DNA from: Anaeramoeba flamelloides
Taxonomy: Eukaryota; Metamonada; Anaeramoebidae
Reading direction: 5' to 3'
NCBI GenBank assembly: GCA_027625915.1
Contig: JANTQA010000023.1
Coordinates: forward strand, 23,622,001 to 23,686,000
Length of the DNA: 64,000 nt
Below, piece after piece: positions 1 to 10,480 of the stretch. Made by a program: the position numbers and the translations under genes. Numbering within the stretch: position 1 is the stretch's first letter; each line of letters starts with the position of its first letter. A model generated the notes under the pieces. The model was given only the letters and a program-made list of their open reading frames with translations, was not told the origin of the DNA and ran no database searches.

Positions 1-1635
1 TTTGATTTTAAAAAGCTTTGGGTCATTTTTTGAAAGATTTAGACCATTACTATGAAATTACTCACCCTATTAAATTATCGTAAAATCTAAATATTATGAA
101 TAAAAAAAAAAATTTTTCGATTATTTTAAAAAATAATATTATTTTTAATATCATCCATAAAGCGGACTCAATATGTTTATTAGCTCTAGTAGATAATAAA
201 ACCATCTTTGAATCTTTAAAAAATTTCTAAATTTAAAAAAAAAGCTACCCGAAAATAAGAAAATTTTAAACTCCTCCCTTAAATTACAATAAAAAAAATA
301 AATAAATTTATATTGAATTTTTATATATAATAAACACTTATTCGGAAAATATAAGGTCTTTCTTATAACTTTTCCAAATTTAAATTTTTAAAAAAGTGAA
401 AATTTTTTCAGAATATAATCTCTTTGAAAGTTTTATATTTTAATAAAGTGGATACTAGAATTTTAACAGGGATCTAGAGGTTGGGGTGTGAAGAAAAGTA
501 TCTTTCTAAAAGATTTATCACTTAATTAAAACATAAAACATTAAAAAAGTTTTAAATCAACAAAAACATAAAAAATATATTTGAATTTTTTAAAATGACT
601 CAAAATCTATAAAAAATAAAATTTTACTTTTTTTGTTACTCAAAAAATAATTTGTGAATAAAAGATTTAAAAATTATTAAAATCAAATTCTGTTTTTTTT
701 TTTTATGAATCAAAACTTTGAAAATCATAGCGTGCCACACTTATTAGAATGATGATTAATTTAAGTGATAATAAAATTTGTGATTCTTTAACAAAATTTC
801 TAAAAAAAAGTTTAGAAATTAGGGCACATAGGAGAAAAGCAATTTTCTCTCTTCAAAAATAAAAAAAAAAAATAATAATGATGATTAATTAAATTACACT
901 TATTCAAAACATATCCAACCAAACAAAAAACAATAAACAAGAATAAAAATTATCATTTTCCAAACACATGCAAACAACTTAAAAACTCTATTTTTTTTTT
1001 TTTCAAAATAAGTTGATCTACTTAAGTTGTAAAACAGCTCAATGAATATTCTCTCAACACATCACTTTTATGAATTTTGGGTTGGTTTATTACTCGGCTC
1101 ATAAAAAATTTGGTTCGTTATCAAAAGGATTTAATTGTAAATATTCAGCAATTATTACAGCAATTTTCCGAATATCCACAATTAAAAATCTTGTCAGCGG
1201 ATTATTTTCATGTCAGGTATTTTTTTCAATACTCTATTTGAGTGTTTTTTCGATAAAGAATCAAAATGTGAACTCTGGGTATAATATTTGAAAATCGCTT
1301 ATTTGCTATGAAAAAATAACTTTGGATAATTCTAAACAATAGTTTAATTCTAAAATTATAAAAAGTTTAATTTTAAGGAATAAATTTCATTTTTCTTTTT
1401 CTTTTTTTTTCAATAAATCTTTAAAATGAAGGATAAAAATTTAATTAAAAAAATATAAATTGAATTTTTTTTAATTTTCCTCAACAAATAAAGGATTTAA
1501 ATTTATTTTTGAACTTACTATAACACCAAGAGTTTATTATTTATGAGTTAAATTAATTCGTTTTTGGTAAAATCTAAAATTTTTATTTTTTAAAAAGATA
1601 AGAGAAAAGATAAAACATTTTTAAAAGAAATCAAT
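1..1635. other. Intergenic, no supported gene
   Basis: Very AT-rich DNA with homopolymer A/T runs. A 73-codon open frame at 1070-1291 has no recognisable domain and is not convincing. The phrase around 1010-1030 (AAGTTGATCTACTTAAGTTG) resembles short motifs in diffuse repeats near 35770, 46610 and 50390. Nothing else is seen. Confidence 0.6.
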
Positions 1636-2811
1636 CTAATTTTTTCCAGAAATAACTGGAAGGTCTTGGGCGTGTTTTCCAATATCTTTCGAGTCTTCTT
1701 TTGGTGGGAATACTGTGATAACATCTGGCTGTTCAACAGAAACGCCGATTTTGCCTTCTGGATCATATGGTTGCATGATTCTTACTTTGACACCAAACAT
1801 ACCTTGCTTCATCATGATGTGTCTAACGGCAATGTCAACCATGTCTTCTGCTGGTTTACCGGCCTTCAACATGTATCCGTCTCTGAATTTGACGCCTCTT
1901 GCTCTTTGTCCTCTAAGCTTTCCTGCAACAGTGATTTCAATACCTCTGGCTCCTCCTTCCATTGCGAATCTCATAGCACCATAACATGCTCTGAAAGGGT
2001 TTGTGTTAATAAGTTAATTTTGTTTATTTTAATAATTGTTTTGCAAAAACATTTTTGGGTTGGTGAATGGTTGGGTTGGTATAAGTTATTGGAAAAGAAA
2101 TAATTGTTTTTAGAAATTTGAAAGACACACAAAAAGTAAAATTTCTTTCAACAGCCACTCTTTCCGAAAACAAAAATTTGAAATTAACAAAAAAAGGAAG
2201 GAAAAGAAAAGGAAAGAAGAAAACAAAACAAACCTTCTGACTGGAAGACCTGCAAGTAATTTAAATTTAATTGATTCAGCTTGAGAAGCAGCGGATAAGG
2301 ATCTTCTTTCAACACGATCGGCATATAATTCGATCCCTCCTTCCTTAAATCCAAATCTTTTTTCAACAAGAGATGTTAATTCTCTAATTCTTCTTCCTTT
2401 TTCTCCTATAAGAGTTTTTGTTTTTAGATTTGTAGAAAGTTAATATTTATGATTCAAAGAAAATTTTGGATTAATGGGAAAAAAGGTTGTTCAGGATGGT
2501 TTTTGAATTAAAATAAAAAAAAAAATAAAAAAAATAAAGCAAGAAAAATCAAAACAAAAGAAAAAAACTTTTTTTTTTTTGTTTTTTTGAAAGAATTTCA
2601 TTAAAAGAAAATTGTGAATAGTAAATGTGTATTTACCTAAAACTTTTTGTGGTGCAGTAGTTTTCAGAACAACATCGGTTCTTGAAGCAGTTACTCTTAC
2701 ATCTAATCCAACATAACCGTCTTCACCAATTTCTCTTTCGAAAAATTCACCAAGCTCTGATTTGAAAACTCCGTCACCAACGAATTTCTTTTTCTTTGAG
2801 ATTTGTGTCAT
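1636..2811 (-). CDS. RPS3: 40S ribosomal protein S3 (uS3), three exons
   Basis: Cytosolic small-subunit ribosomal protein uS3, which lines the mRNA entry channel. The exons on the minus strand are 2811-2637, 2405-2234 and 1990-1636. The introns are 2636-2406 (231 nt, GTAAAT to TATAG) and 2233-1991 (243 nt, GTTTGT to TTCAG). The join gives 702 nt, or 233 aa, against about 243 aa in animals. The KH-type-2 domain occupies about residues 20-95; its GxxG loop GEKG (59-62) is created exactly by the first splice and is followed by GRRIRELT. The second splice restores [11 protein letters not shown]. The uS3 C-terminal domain carries [13 protein letters not shown] and a PYDPEGKIG stretch. The start is the only ATG upstream of the conserved N-terminus. 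The C-terminal tail is short, and the stop is TAG. Identity is secure. Confidence 0.97.
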
Positions 2812-3021
2812 TTGAAATTATCAATAAATGTTCTAGATTTGTATTAAAAGAAAAATTATTGTTTTTGAATTTATTAAACTAAAAAGATTTTGAAAAAAAA
2901 TGATAACTTTACACTTTTTTCGATTTTGTTCACTTAATAGCACAGAAAAATTCTTTTAAATCCTTTTTTTATTTTATAAACTTGGTTTTTTGCTATTATT
3001 CCTTATTTTGTTTCATATTTG

Positions 3022-3233
3022 TTTCAAAATAAATTGAATAAAATTTTCATTCAGCTTTCCAAAAAAAGATTTTATTAATCCTAACATAATTTCAACTTTT
3101 TAATATCTTTAAATCGACCTAAATAATTTATTTGTGTCTTTGAGAAATGTGGGTACTTTGATAATTGATTTCAATTCTTGGTTGGTAATTTATTTTGCAA
3201 AGTTGAATGAAAATTTTAATTTTGTTATTTGAA
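3022..3233. repeat. Repeat H copy 1 (short inverted-repeat element)
   Basis: About 210 bp with imperfect terminal inverted repeats. The left end reads AAAATTTTCATTCAGCTTTCC and the right end reads AAAGTTGAATGAAAATTTT. Related copies lie at 46204-46412 and 48081-48284. This copy is about 210 bp upstream of the RPS3 start codon. Boundaries are approximate. Confidence 0.6.
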
Positions 3234-4275
3234 AAAGTAGTAATAAAAAGGATCAAATTCAATTGACTTTTAATTAAAAAGATTTTAAGGGATTATCATC
3301 AACTAATAATTTCTCAATAACCAAACTATGTTGTCTTGAGTGTAAATGATATTAGTGCTGTATAGCTTGAATATTTTCTATTACTCTAAAAAATTTATTA
3401 TAATTCTTATTGCATAATAAATAATACATTTTTTACTGATGATCAATATTAAAAATTTTTACTTTAGAAATTTTTTTTAATACTTTTTCAAAACCTAAAA
3501 AATAGAAACCAAAAATACAGTATGATAGTATTGAATAATTCATATTTAGAACTTCCAAAAGTTACTATTTTTATAATTTTTTGAATTTCAAAGATTAACT
3601 CAATAATTATAAACCTAAAAACCCAAAGACTGATTAGTTTTGTTCCCTTTGTATAAACACAATTTTGTAACAACAATATATTCCCAATATTTCAAAAAAA
3701 TTATTTCAAAAAAATTTATTGGTTTTATTATTTAATTTTTTGAAATAAAACGAATTTTTTAGCGTTTAATCTACATTTCTCCAGAAATTTAAGAAAGATA
3801 TTTTGCACTTGGGAGTCTTACAATTGATAATTCAATTCTTCAAATTTGTTAAGAAAAGTAGATTTTTTTCAGAAATTGTTGGGATTTTTGCTAATATAAG
3901 GATCATTTTTAATTGATAGAGATCAACAAATTCTACTACTTGACTAATTGATTGCTTAGAGATATTTGAACAATGATACACTAATGTGATTTAAACCCAA
4001 CAACAAAATACTTTGGTCTTAGACTTCTACTGGGTAGATACTAACCTCTTAAGATTATAAACTTTTAAAAACTTTTCTTCTAATGAATTTAGGATTTCAA
4101 ATTTTTTTGGAAAAACATTCAGTTCAAAATACCTAATCAGACTTTTTTCTGTTGTTTTTCAAAATATAAAACTTAAATATTTTTTTATAGAAGACCTACA
4201 TATTAAATTGATCAAAGATCTCCCCAACAATAAACCCTTAGTAAATCTAGGTATTGATTTCAGAAAGTTCATATA

Positions 4276-4473
4276 CAGTCAGTTCCACTTTTAAGGTACA
4301 AACTTTCAACTAAATTTAAGGCACAAAAAAATCTCAAATTAAGGCACAAAATTTGTAATTTTTTTTTTTACAATTTATTTTTACTAGAATTGAATTTTGT
4401 GCCTTAATTTGAGTTTTTTTTTTTGTGCCTTAAATTTCGTTGAAAGTTTGTGTCTTAAAAGTGAAACTGACTG
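4276..4473. mobile_element. MITE A copy 1, ~198-bp foldback element
   Basis: Almost the whole element is an inverted repeat of about 85-bp arms. The ends are CAGTCAGTTCCACTTTTAAG and a matching AAGTGAAACTGACTG. Internally, a motif AAGGCACAAA recurs on both arms. A TA dinucleotide precedes the left end. Further copies are at 35143-35341, 42516-42706 and 63952-64000. There is no coding capacity; it is a non-autonomous DNA element, probably of a TA-targeting (Tc1/mariner-like) group. Confidence 0.8.
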
Positions 4474-4564
4474 AATAAAAAAATAAATTTCAAAAATAAA
4501 GGATCAAATTGGAAAATTTATCTTAAAAAATAGAGACAATATTTCAGAATATTTTTCTCTTTCA

Positions 4565-5751
4565 GGAAGTAAGTATATTTTATAAAAATTTGAGTTCCAC
4601 AGTTGATGTGAAACTGAACTACTCAAATAATTTCTTTAACCAAATAGATTGATATTTTATCTATATAAGAGTTGGATATCTCCTTGTATTATATATTTAC
4701 AGAATACCAAAATAAAATGGAAATCAAAAAAATGAAAAAATTCATCAAGAAAAATTAATAAAAATCGTTAATTTATTGATCTTATCTGTAGCATTTTAAC
4801 CAATTACTCCTTCTTTACTTTTTTTATTTTTTATTCTAAATACAAAAAACTATTTATATGAAACATTTTTATGAACAAATTACTTTTTATTTCTTAAGAA
4901 TATCCAAAAGGATAATAAAATCCTATTTTCATTTATTTCATCTAATTCAAGTTTTGGTTCAGAAAATGGGATATTTTTTGTTTTCATCCCCAGAAATCAA
5001 AATTTATTGCGCAAATAGGTTTGATTTTATAATTATTTATTTTCCATAAAATGTGAACTCAAAATAATCTGAGAGCAAATGTTTCATGTTCTTTTGTTTT
5101 GGGTTGAATCTTTTGTAACTGTTTTTTGATTCTGGGAATTCAACCCCTTTATTTTGATTTTTGAAATAGTATCCTTTATTTGGGTATTGTTTGATAAAAA
5201 TATTTGAAAAAAGAATTTTGAAAACAAATTTGAAAAAAATGTTTAGTAAAATAATAATCAATATTAAAAGGGTGAGAAAGCCAAGGTTATAAACTGTTTG
5301 TATTTATCCAAATTAAGAAAAAAGAAAATAAATCTCTGAAAATTAGTATGTATTGATAAATTTTTTTATATTCATTCTTGATTTCAACAAATTTCTCTGG
5401 GAAGGTGATCTTACATTTTTGATATTTCCTAAAAGATTTTTTATCACAAACATACCTTTTCGGATCCATTTTTTTTGTTTACTCTTTGATTTAATTTCAA
5501 TTTTTCTTATAAACACATTTCTAGATCCAAAAACCCACTTTAATAAAACCCAAAAATTTAATCAAAAAAAATGTTCAAAACAATGAAAGATTCAACTCTG
5601 AACTACTTTTATTCTTTTTGTTTTGACAAATAGAACAACAAGTGATATTTTGATATCAAAGTTTCAATATCTCATGACACTCAAAAAATCATTTTCCAGT
5701 TCGGTTTTTTTGAGAAAAAGTTTTTCAAAATTGTAAAATTTACCTACTTCG
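4565..5751. mobile_element. Element E copy 1 (~1.2-kb non-coding TIR element)
   Basis: This stretch shares long diffuse similarity with 7653-9349 in the same orientation, including the ends (GGAAGTAAGTA on the left, CTACTTC on the right), the phrase TTCTTTAACCAAA and a TTTTTTGATTC segment about 550 bp in. TIRs are imperfect. No transposase is visible. Short open frames on both strands are not conserved between the copies. It gives the uninterrupted form against which the nested insertion in copy 2 can be seen. Confidence 0.6.
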
Positions 5752-6982
5752 TAAAAAATCAATTGTCTATGAAAAATGAACAATCAATTCGAAAAATATA
5801 TTCAAATTTTTAATCAAATTGCCCACCTTATTATAAATTTTCTAAAAATATAAAGGATTTTACCATCAAAATTGATTTTTTTTTCTTTGGTATACTCTTT
5901 GTTATCTTATTAGATTCTTTATAAAAATTTGAAATCTGATTTTTTTGCTCTCGGAAATCTCTTTTTTTTTGATCACCAACAAAGAATTAAAAATTTAAAG
6001 AAATTACAAAAAATTTGAACTAATTTTGAATATAAAATTTTAAAACAAATTTTTTTTATCCTTTTTTCGGACTTGAAAAACTTTTTTCAAGTTTCAAAAT
6101 TGAAATTACTTTAATATCCTGAATTTAAATAATTGATTTTTTTTCTCAATTCTTTCCAAAATTAAAAAAAAAATGGTCAATTGTTTTTTTTTCAATTTTT
6201 TTTTTGATGATAAATCAAGAGTTTTTAGAATCAAATATATAAAAAAAAAAAAAAAATTTACTCTACAAAACCATACTGTGTAAAAAATGATGTCTTAATA
6301 TTTAATTTTTTTTATTAAATTTGTCATTTTTCTAAAAAAATATACTACTTTTCCAATGCTCAACAGTAGTGGTTTCTTATATGGAAAGACAAGATATATA
6401 ATAGCCAAAAAAACCAATTTAATAAACAAATAAAAAATTTTCGGGTTGTTTTGTTTTTTGATTACTGAACATTATTTTGGATTTTTAAATTTCTGTTTCA
6501 TTCAGAAACATTTTTATTCTTTTATTAAATTGAATTTTTTACTATGAGAAACATCAAGTTTTTTTGACAAGAAACTTGTCTGTTGACAACTACTTTGAAG
6601 GGGTAATATATTTTTTGAGAACAATTACAAATTTAGTAAAAAAACTCAAAATATTAAGACATCAATTTTTGTACATTTTTACCCTCTATTCGATATTTTT
6701 ATTTTGAAATTTCAATAACAATTCATAATTTTCTTTATCATGACCTAATTATAAGACTAATTTGTGTCTCTTTATTTTGAATAATATCAAAGATATAGTT
6801 GTTTCATTCTTTATTATTTTTTTTGGATTAATTCAAATTTTTGGTTTTTTTTTTTAAAAGGATAGGTTATCGACTAACAAACTCCCTTTTTGATCAAAAA
6901 CTTTTCGAGTTTTTTAACAATAATAAAGGGTAAAAGTAATTTTTTATTGATTTTTTTACCATTTTTTGTTTTTCATATTTAA

Positions 6983-7441
6983 ATGTACAAAAAAACAATT
7001 TTCATACGATCATTAGAAATTTTTCAAGAAAACACACCAAATTCGACCCTTGAATTGATTAAACAACTCAACCTTCAAACACGGAATATCCCTCAATCCT
7101 TATTAGAATTTTATCGAAACGATGATCAATTAACACCACCACAACAAACAAACAATCTAATTCGAATTGGTGGACAAAAAAAGAAAGAAAGTTCTTTTAG
7201 TTTAAAAAAAAATGATGTGTTGGTAAAAAATAAAAAAGTACGCTCCTTTGGTGGCAGTGGAGGTGGGTCTTTTAAAAGAAAAGCAATGCTGCTTGATACC
7301 ACAACTGCTGTTGGTGTGTCTAAATCAAATAAAGAAAAGATCTTCAACGAAAGAAGAAGAAGAAGAAGAATTAAGCGAACAAAAAATGATCAATATATTA
7401 ATGACGAAAAAAGAAAGAGAAAAAGAAAAGAAAAAAAATAA
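6983..7441 (+). CDS. Hypothetical small basic protein, 152 aa
   Basis: I do not recognise this protein. The N-terminal third (about residues 1-55) looks folded and alpha-helical, with FIRSLEIFQENTPNSTLELI and a following LLEFYRND segment. A Gln/Thr-rich linker follows, then a Gly/Ser patch near residue 90 (GGSGGGS). The last 40 residues are overwhelmingly Arg/Lys (RRRRRRIKR, KRKRKRKEKK), like a nuclear localisation or nucleic-acid-binding tail. Support for a real gene comes from the first in-frame ATG, less extreme base composition and balanced codon use in 7000-7330, and a clean TAA stop. There are no introns visible and no neighbour within 4 kb on the left or 6 kb on the right. It could be one exon of a larger gene. 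Confidence 0.45.
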   Translation: MYKKTIFIRSLEIFQENTPNSTLELIKQLNLQTRNIPQSLLEFYRNDDQLTPPQQTNNLIRIGGQKKKESSFSLKKNDVLVKNKKVRSFGGSGGGSFKRKAMLLDTTTAVGVSKSNKEKIFNERRRRRRIKRTKNDQYINDEKRKRKRKEKK

Positions 7442-7652
7442 CGAATTGAACAAAAAAATTAATGGATTTTGAATAATATCGTAAAAAAAAGAAAACCCTA
7501 AAATATTTTTTTTTGTTTTTTAGTTTTTTTTTTGGCAATTAAGAAAGTAAACATCCCTACAAACGAAACCAAATTTCACACAATCCCTGTTTTATTGTTG
7601 TGGTGATTATTTTTACGAGAAATAGTCACTTTTTTTCCATTTCATTTCTTAA

Positions 7653-9349
7653 GGGAGTAAGAACATTTTTCAAATTTTGAGTGTCACCATTTATGAGAAA
7701 CTGAATTCTTTAAATCATTTCTTTAACCAAACATATTGATATTTTGATAAATATGAAAGTGGAATATATCCTTAGTATAATATATTTTCATACCAATTAC
7801 TGTAGTCAAAATAACCCGTGCAAAAAAATATAATGCGTGTTTCAAAATAAAAAGCATGTTTTTTTGTTCTAGAAGACCAATACATTAACCAATCAAAGAA
7901 ACCAATAATAAACCATAAAAAAATATAGTATTGGTTTCTTAAAGTTCTATTATTTAAAAAGAAATTATAAAAATGAAGGATCAAATTGTTAAATTTATCT
8001 CAAAAAACAGAGTAAATTTTTCATAAAATTTTAATCATAAAAAAAAACAAAAAAATTCAAAAAAATTGAGAATATTATGGAAAATTTTCAACTATTTGCA
8101 TGAATAATTTAAATTTTACTGAAAATAACCAAACCTTTACTTTCAAAATTGATTTGAACTTAGGTATACTATTTGTTAGTTGATTGGATGTTGCCTTGGT
8201 ACAAGAATAAAAAAAAGTACGGATAATATTTTGAAACACGCATTATAGTCGTTGTGCACGCTTTATTTTGATCACTGTAAAAGATGGGAATTCAAAAAAA
8301 TGAAAAGATTGATCAAAAAAAAATCAATAAAAATCATTTATTTCTTGTTCTTATCTGACTCATTTGATACAATTACTCATTTTTTGTTTGGTTTAATTTA
8401 GTATTCTTCATGGAAATACTTTTATTTGGAAAATTTTTGATAAACAAATTACTTTTTTATTTCTCAAGCACATCCAAAATGTAATATAAAATTCTATTTT
8501 CATTCTATTCATATAATTCTTGATTGGGTTCAGAAAATCAGATATTTATTGAATTATTCATCAGAAATAAAGATTTATTGTTCGACGAATTAGTTTGATT
8601 TAATAATTATTTTTTTACATTTAAATGAGAATTAAAAATAATTCTGAATCTGTTGAAATTATTTCCAAAATTTTTCTTTTATTTTGGTTTCTAATCTTTG
8701 GTAACTGTTTTTTGATTCCAAGAAATTCAACCCCTTTATTTTGATTTTTGAAATAGTATTCTTTATTTTGATTTTGTTTAATAAAATTACCTGAAAATTG
8801 AATTTTGAAAGCAAATTTGTCAAAAAATGTTTTGTAAAATAATAATAAATAGTAATAGGGAAAAGAAATTCAAGGTTATAAATTGTTTGGGTTAATTACA
8901 AATTAAGAAGAGAAAGAAAACCAATCTTCGAAAATAGGCTTTGAATTTTTTTTTTTTTTTATTTATTGATTTCAATAAATTTATTTGGAAAGGTGATCTT
9001 ACATGTTTGGTCTTCTAAAAGAAAATATCTATCTCACATACAAACCTTTTTGGGTCTATTTTTTTTTGTTTTACTCTTTGATTAAGTTCACTCATTCATA
9101 TAAACATATTTCTTGATCCAAAACTAAATTTAATCAAACCAAAAATTTGATCAAAAAAAACTTGAAAAAAATTATAAATTCAAGATTGGACTCTGAATTA
9201 CTTTTTTTTGGCTTTCTTTTCATAAACAGTGCAGTGAATGATGTTGTGTTTTCATAGTTTCAATATCTTCTGGTGTCATTCAAAAAATATTTTTTCAGTA
9301 AGGTTTAGAAAATTAAAATTTATCAAAATGGTAAAATTAGCTTACTTTC
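7653..9349. mobile_element. Element E copy 2, interrupted by element D
   Basis: Same element as 4565-5751. It is flanked by TTAA on both sides (7649-7652 and 9350-9353), a signature of TTAA-specific (piggyBac-like) insertion. The ends are GGGAGTAAGAAC on the left and the inverse of GAAAGTAAGC on the right. It is longer than copy 1 because a 478-bp element (7800-8277) sits inside it. No transposase is seen. Confidence 0.6.
7800..8277. mobile_element. MITE D, 478 bp, Tc1/mariner-like ends
   Basis: The terminal inverted repeats read CTGTAGTCAAAATAACCCG (left) and, on the complementary strand from the right, CAGTGATCAAAATAAAGCG. The repeat continues inward through TATAATGCGTGTTTCAAAAT on both arms. 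TA flanks both ends (7798-7799, 8278-8279), the Tc1/mariner target duplication. It interrupts element E copy 2 at a place that is continuous in E copy 1, so it inserted later than E. Confidence 0.8.
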
Positions 9350-10039
9350 TTAAAATCAATTTTTTTACTGATCAAAGAATTAATCATGTTAAAAAATTGT
9401 GACAAAAACACTTTTAAAAGTAATGTATAAACAATGAAAAAAACTTCAATTCGACCAAATTTTCGAGCTAGATTATTTTTTTTTTTTTGGAATCACAATC
9501 ATTTCAAACTATTTGATTAGAGTTTGAAATTTATTAGGATATAATTTCAGCAAATTATCTTTTTTTTCAATTCTGAAACCTAACTTCTATTGAGGATTCT
9601 TGATTCACCTCTGATATATAAATAGAAAATAACGAAACAAAAAAATTCAAGTTCAAAAATTATATTCAATTTGATTTAAATTTCTCAATTCTAAAGAAAA
9701 AAAGTGAAACGAAGATTAAAAATTTTTTTTCCATTTATTCTGAAAAGACCAGTGATTTCATTTGAAAATATATTTAGCCTTTGAATTTCAATATAAATAT
9801 CAGAATAAAATAAATTTTGTATTCAAAAATTGGTCTCAGTTAAAATAGTATTACCGTTTTAATTCTGATTTAAGAAAATAAAAATTAGAATCTTAAGGAT
9901 GGTGGACATTAATGAATTCTTATGTGAAAATTCTAATAACAACTATCTGTCTTGGTTTGTGTGATTAGGAACTTGTTTTGATGAGTTGTGGAATTTTTTT
10001 TTTTTTTTTTTTTTTGGTTTTATTATATGATATTTTGAA

Positions 10040-10480
10040 TACATAAATGTGTTATATGATTGTTTGAAATTCATCTAAGATCAGACCAGAAGAAAATAGA
10101 CCCGAGAAGGCTAGCTTTTAAACAAACCTTTTATTTTAGAAGTCCAAACACATAAGGTGGCTTTCGAAAAAAATTGTTAAAATTAAGAATGAAAAAAAAA
10201 ATCTATTAAAATATATTTTAAAAGATTTATTTCCTCTTTTACTTTTGACATTTTTATTGCTTGAAAAGGATATTGTATTGAATTTATCGGTCCATTCCAC
10301 TTATTATTATTATTTGTTGTTTAACAAAACAATTTTTTTAAAATTTGCTTTCCAAATTCTTTTTTCAACTATTGTTTTCAAAATATGTAACATTAAAGAA
10401 TACTGTTTCAAAGATTAATGCATAAGAATTGAATTACTTGAAATTAAAAAAAAAATTCCAAAAAGTATAAATCAAAGATA
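10040..10480. repeat. Degraded fragment of element E, opposite orientation
   Basis: Words such as AGACCAGAAGAAAATAGACCC, TAGAAGTCCAAACA and the following TTATTATT/TTTGTTGTTTAAC region align with the reverse complement of about 8740-9130 and with 15300-15600. It is highly diverged and the ends are not definable. Confidence 0.4.

Larger units (their letters stand above)
2812..6982. other. Intergenic region with three repeat copies
   Basis: Between RPS3 and the orphan gene. It holds repeat H (3022-3233), foldback A (4276-4473) and element E (4565-5751), listed separately. The stretches 3234-4275 and 5752-6982 are AT-rich with long T runs, and I see nothing coding in them. Confidence 0.6.

Noticed and set aside
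1070-1291. 73-codon open frame with a relatively mixed composition
   Set aside because: No domain. The opposite strand also reads a plausible 35-residue stretch (VDIRKIAVIIAEYLQLNPF) but has no ATG or acceptor between the upstream stop and that stretch. Neither strand is convincing.
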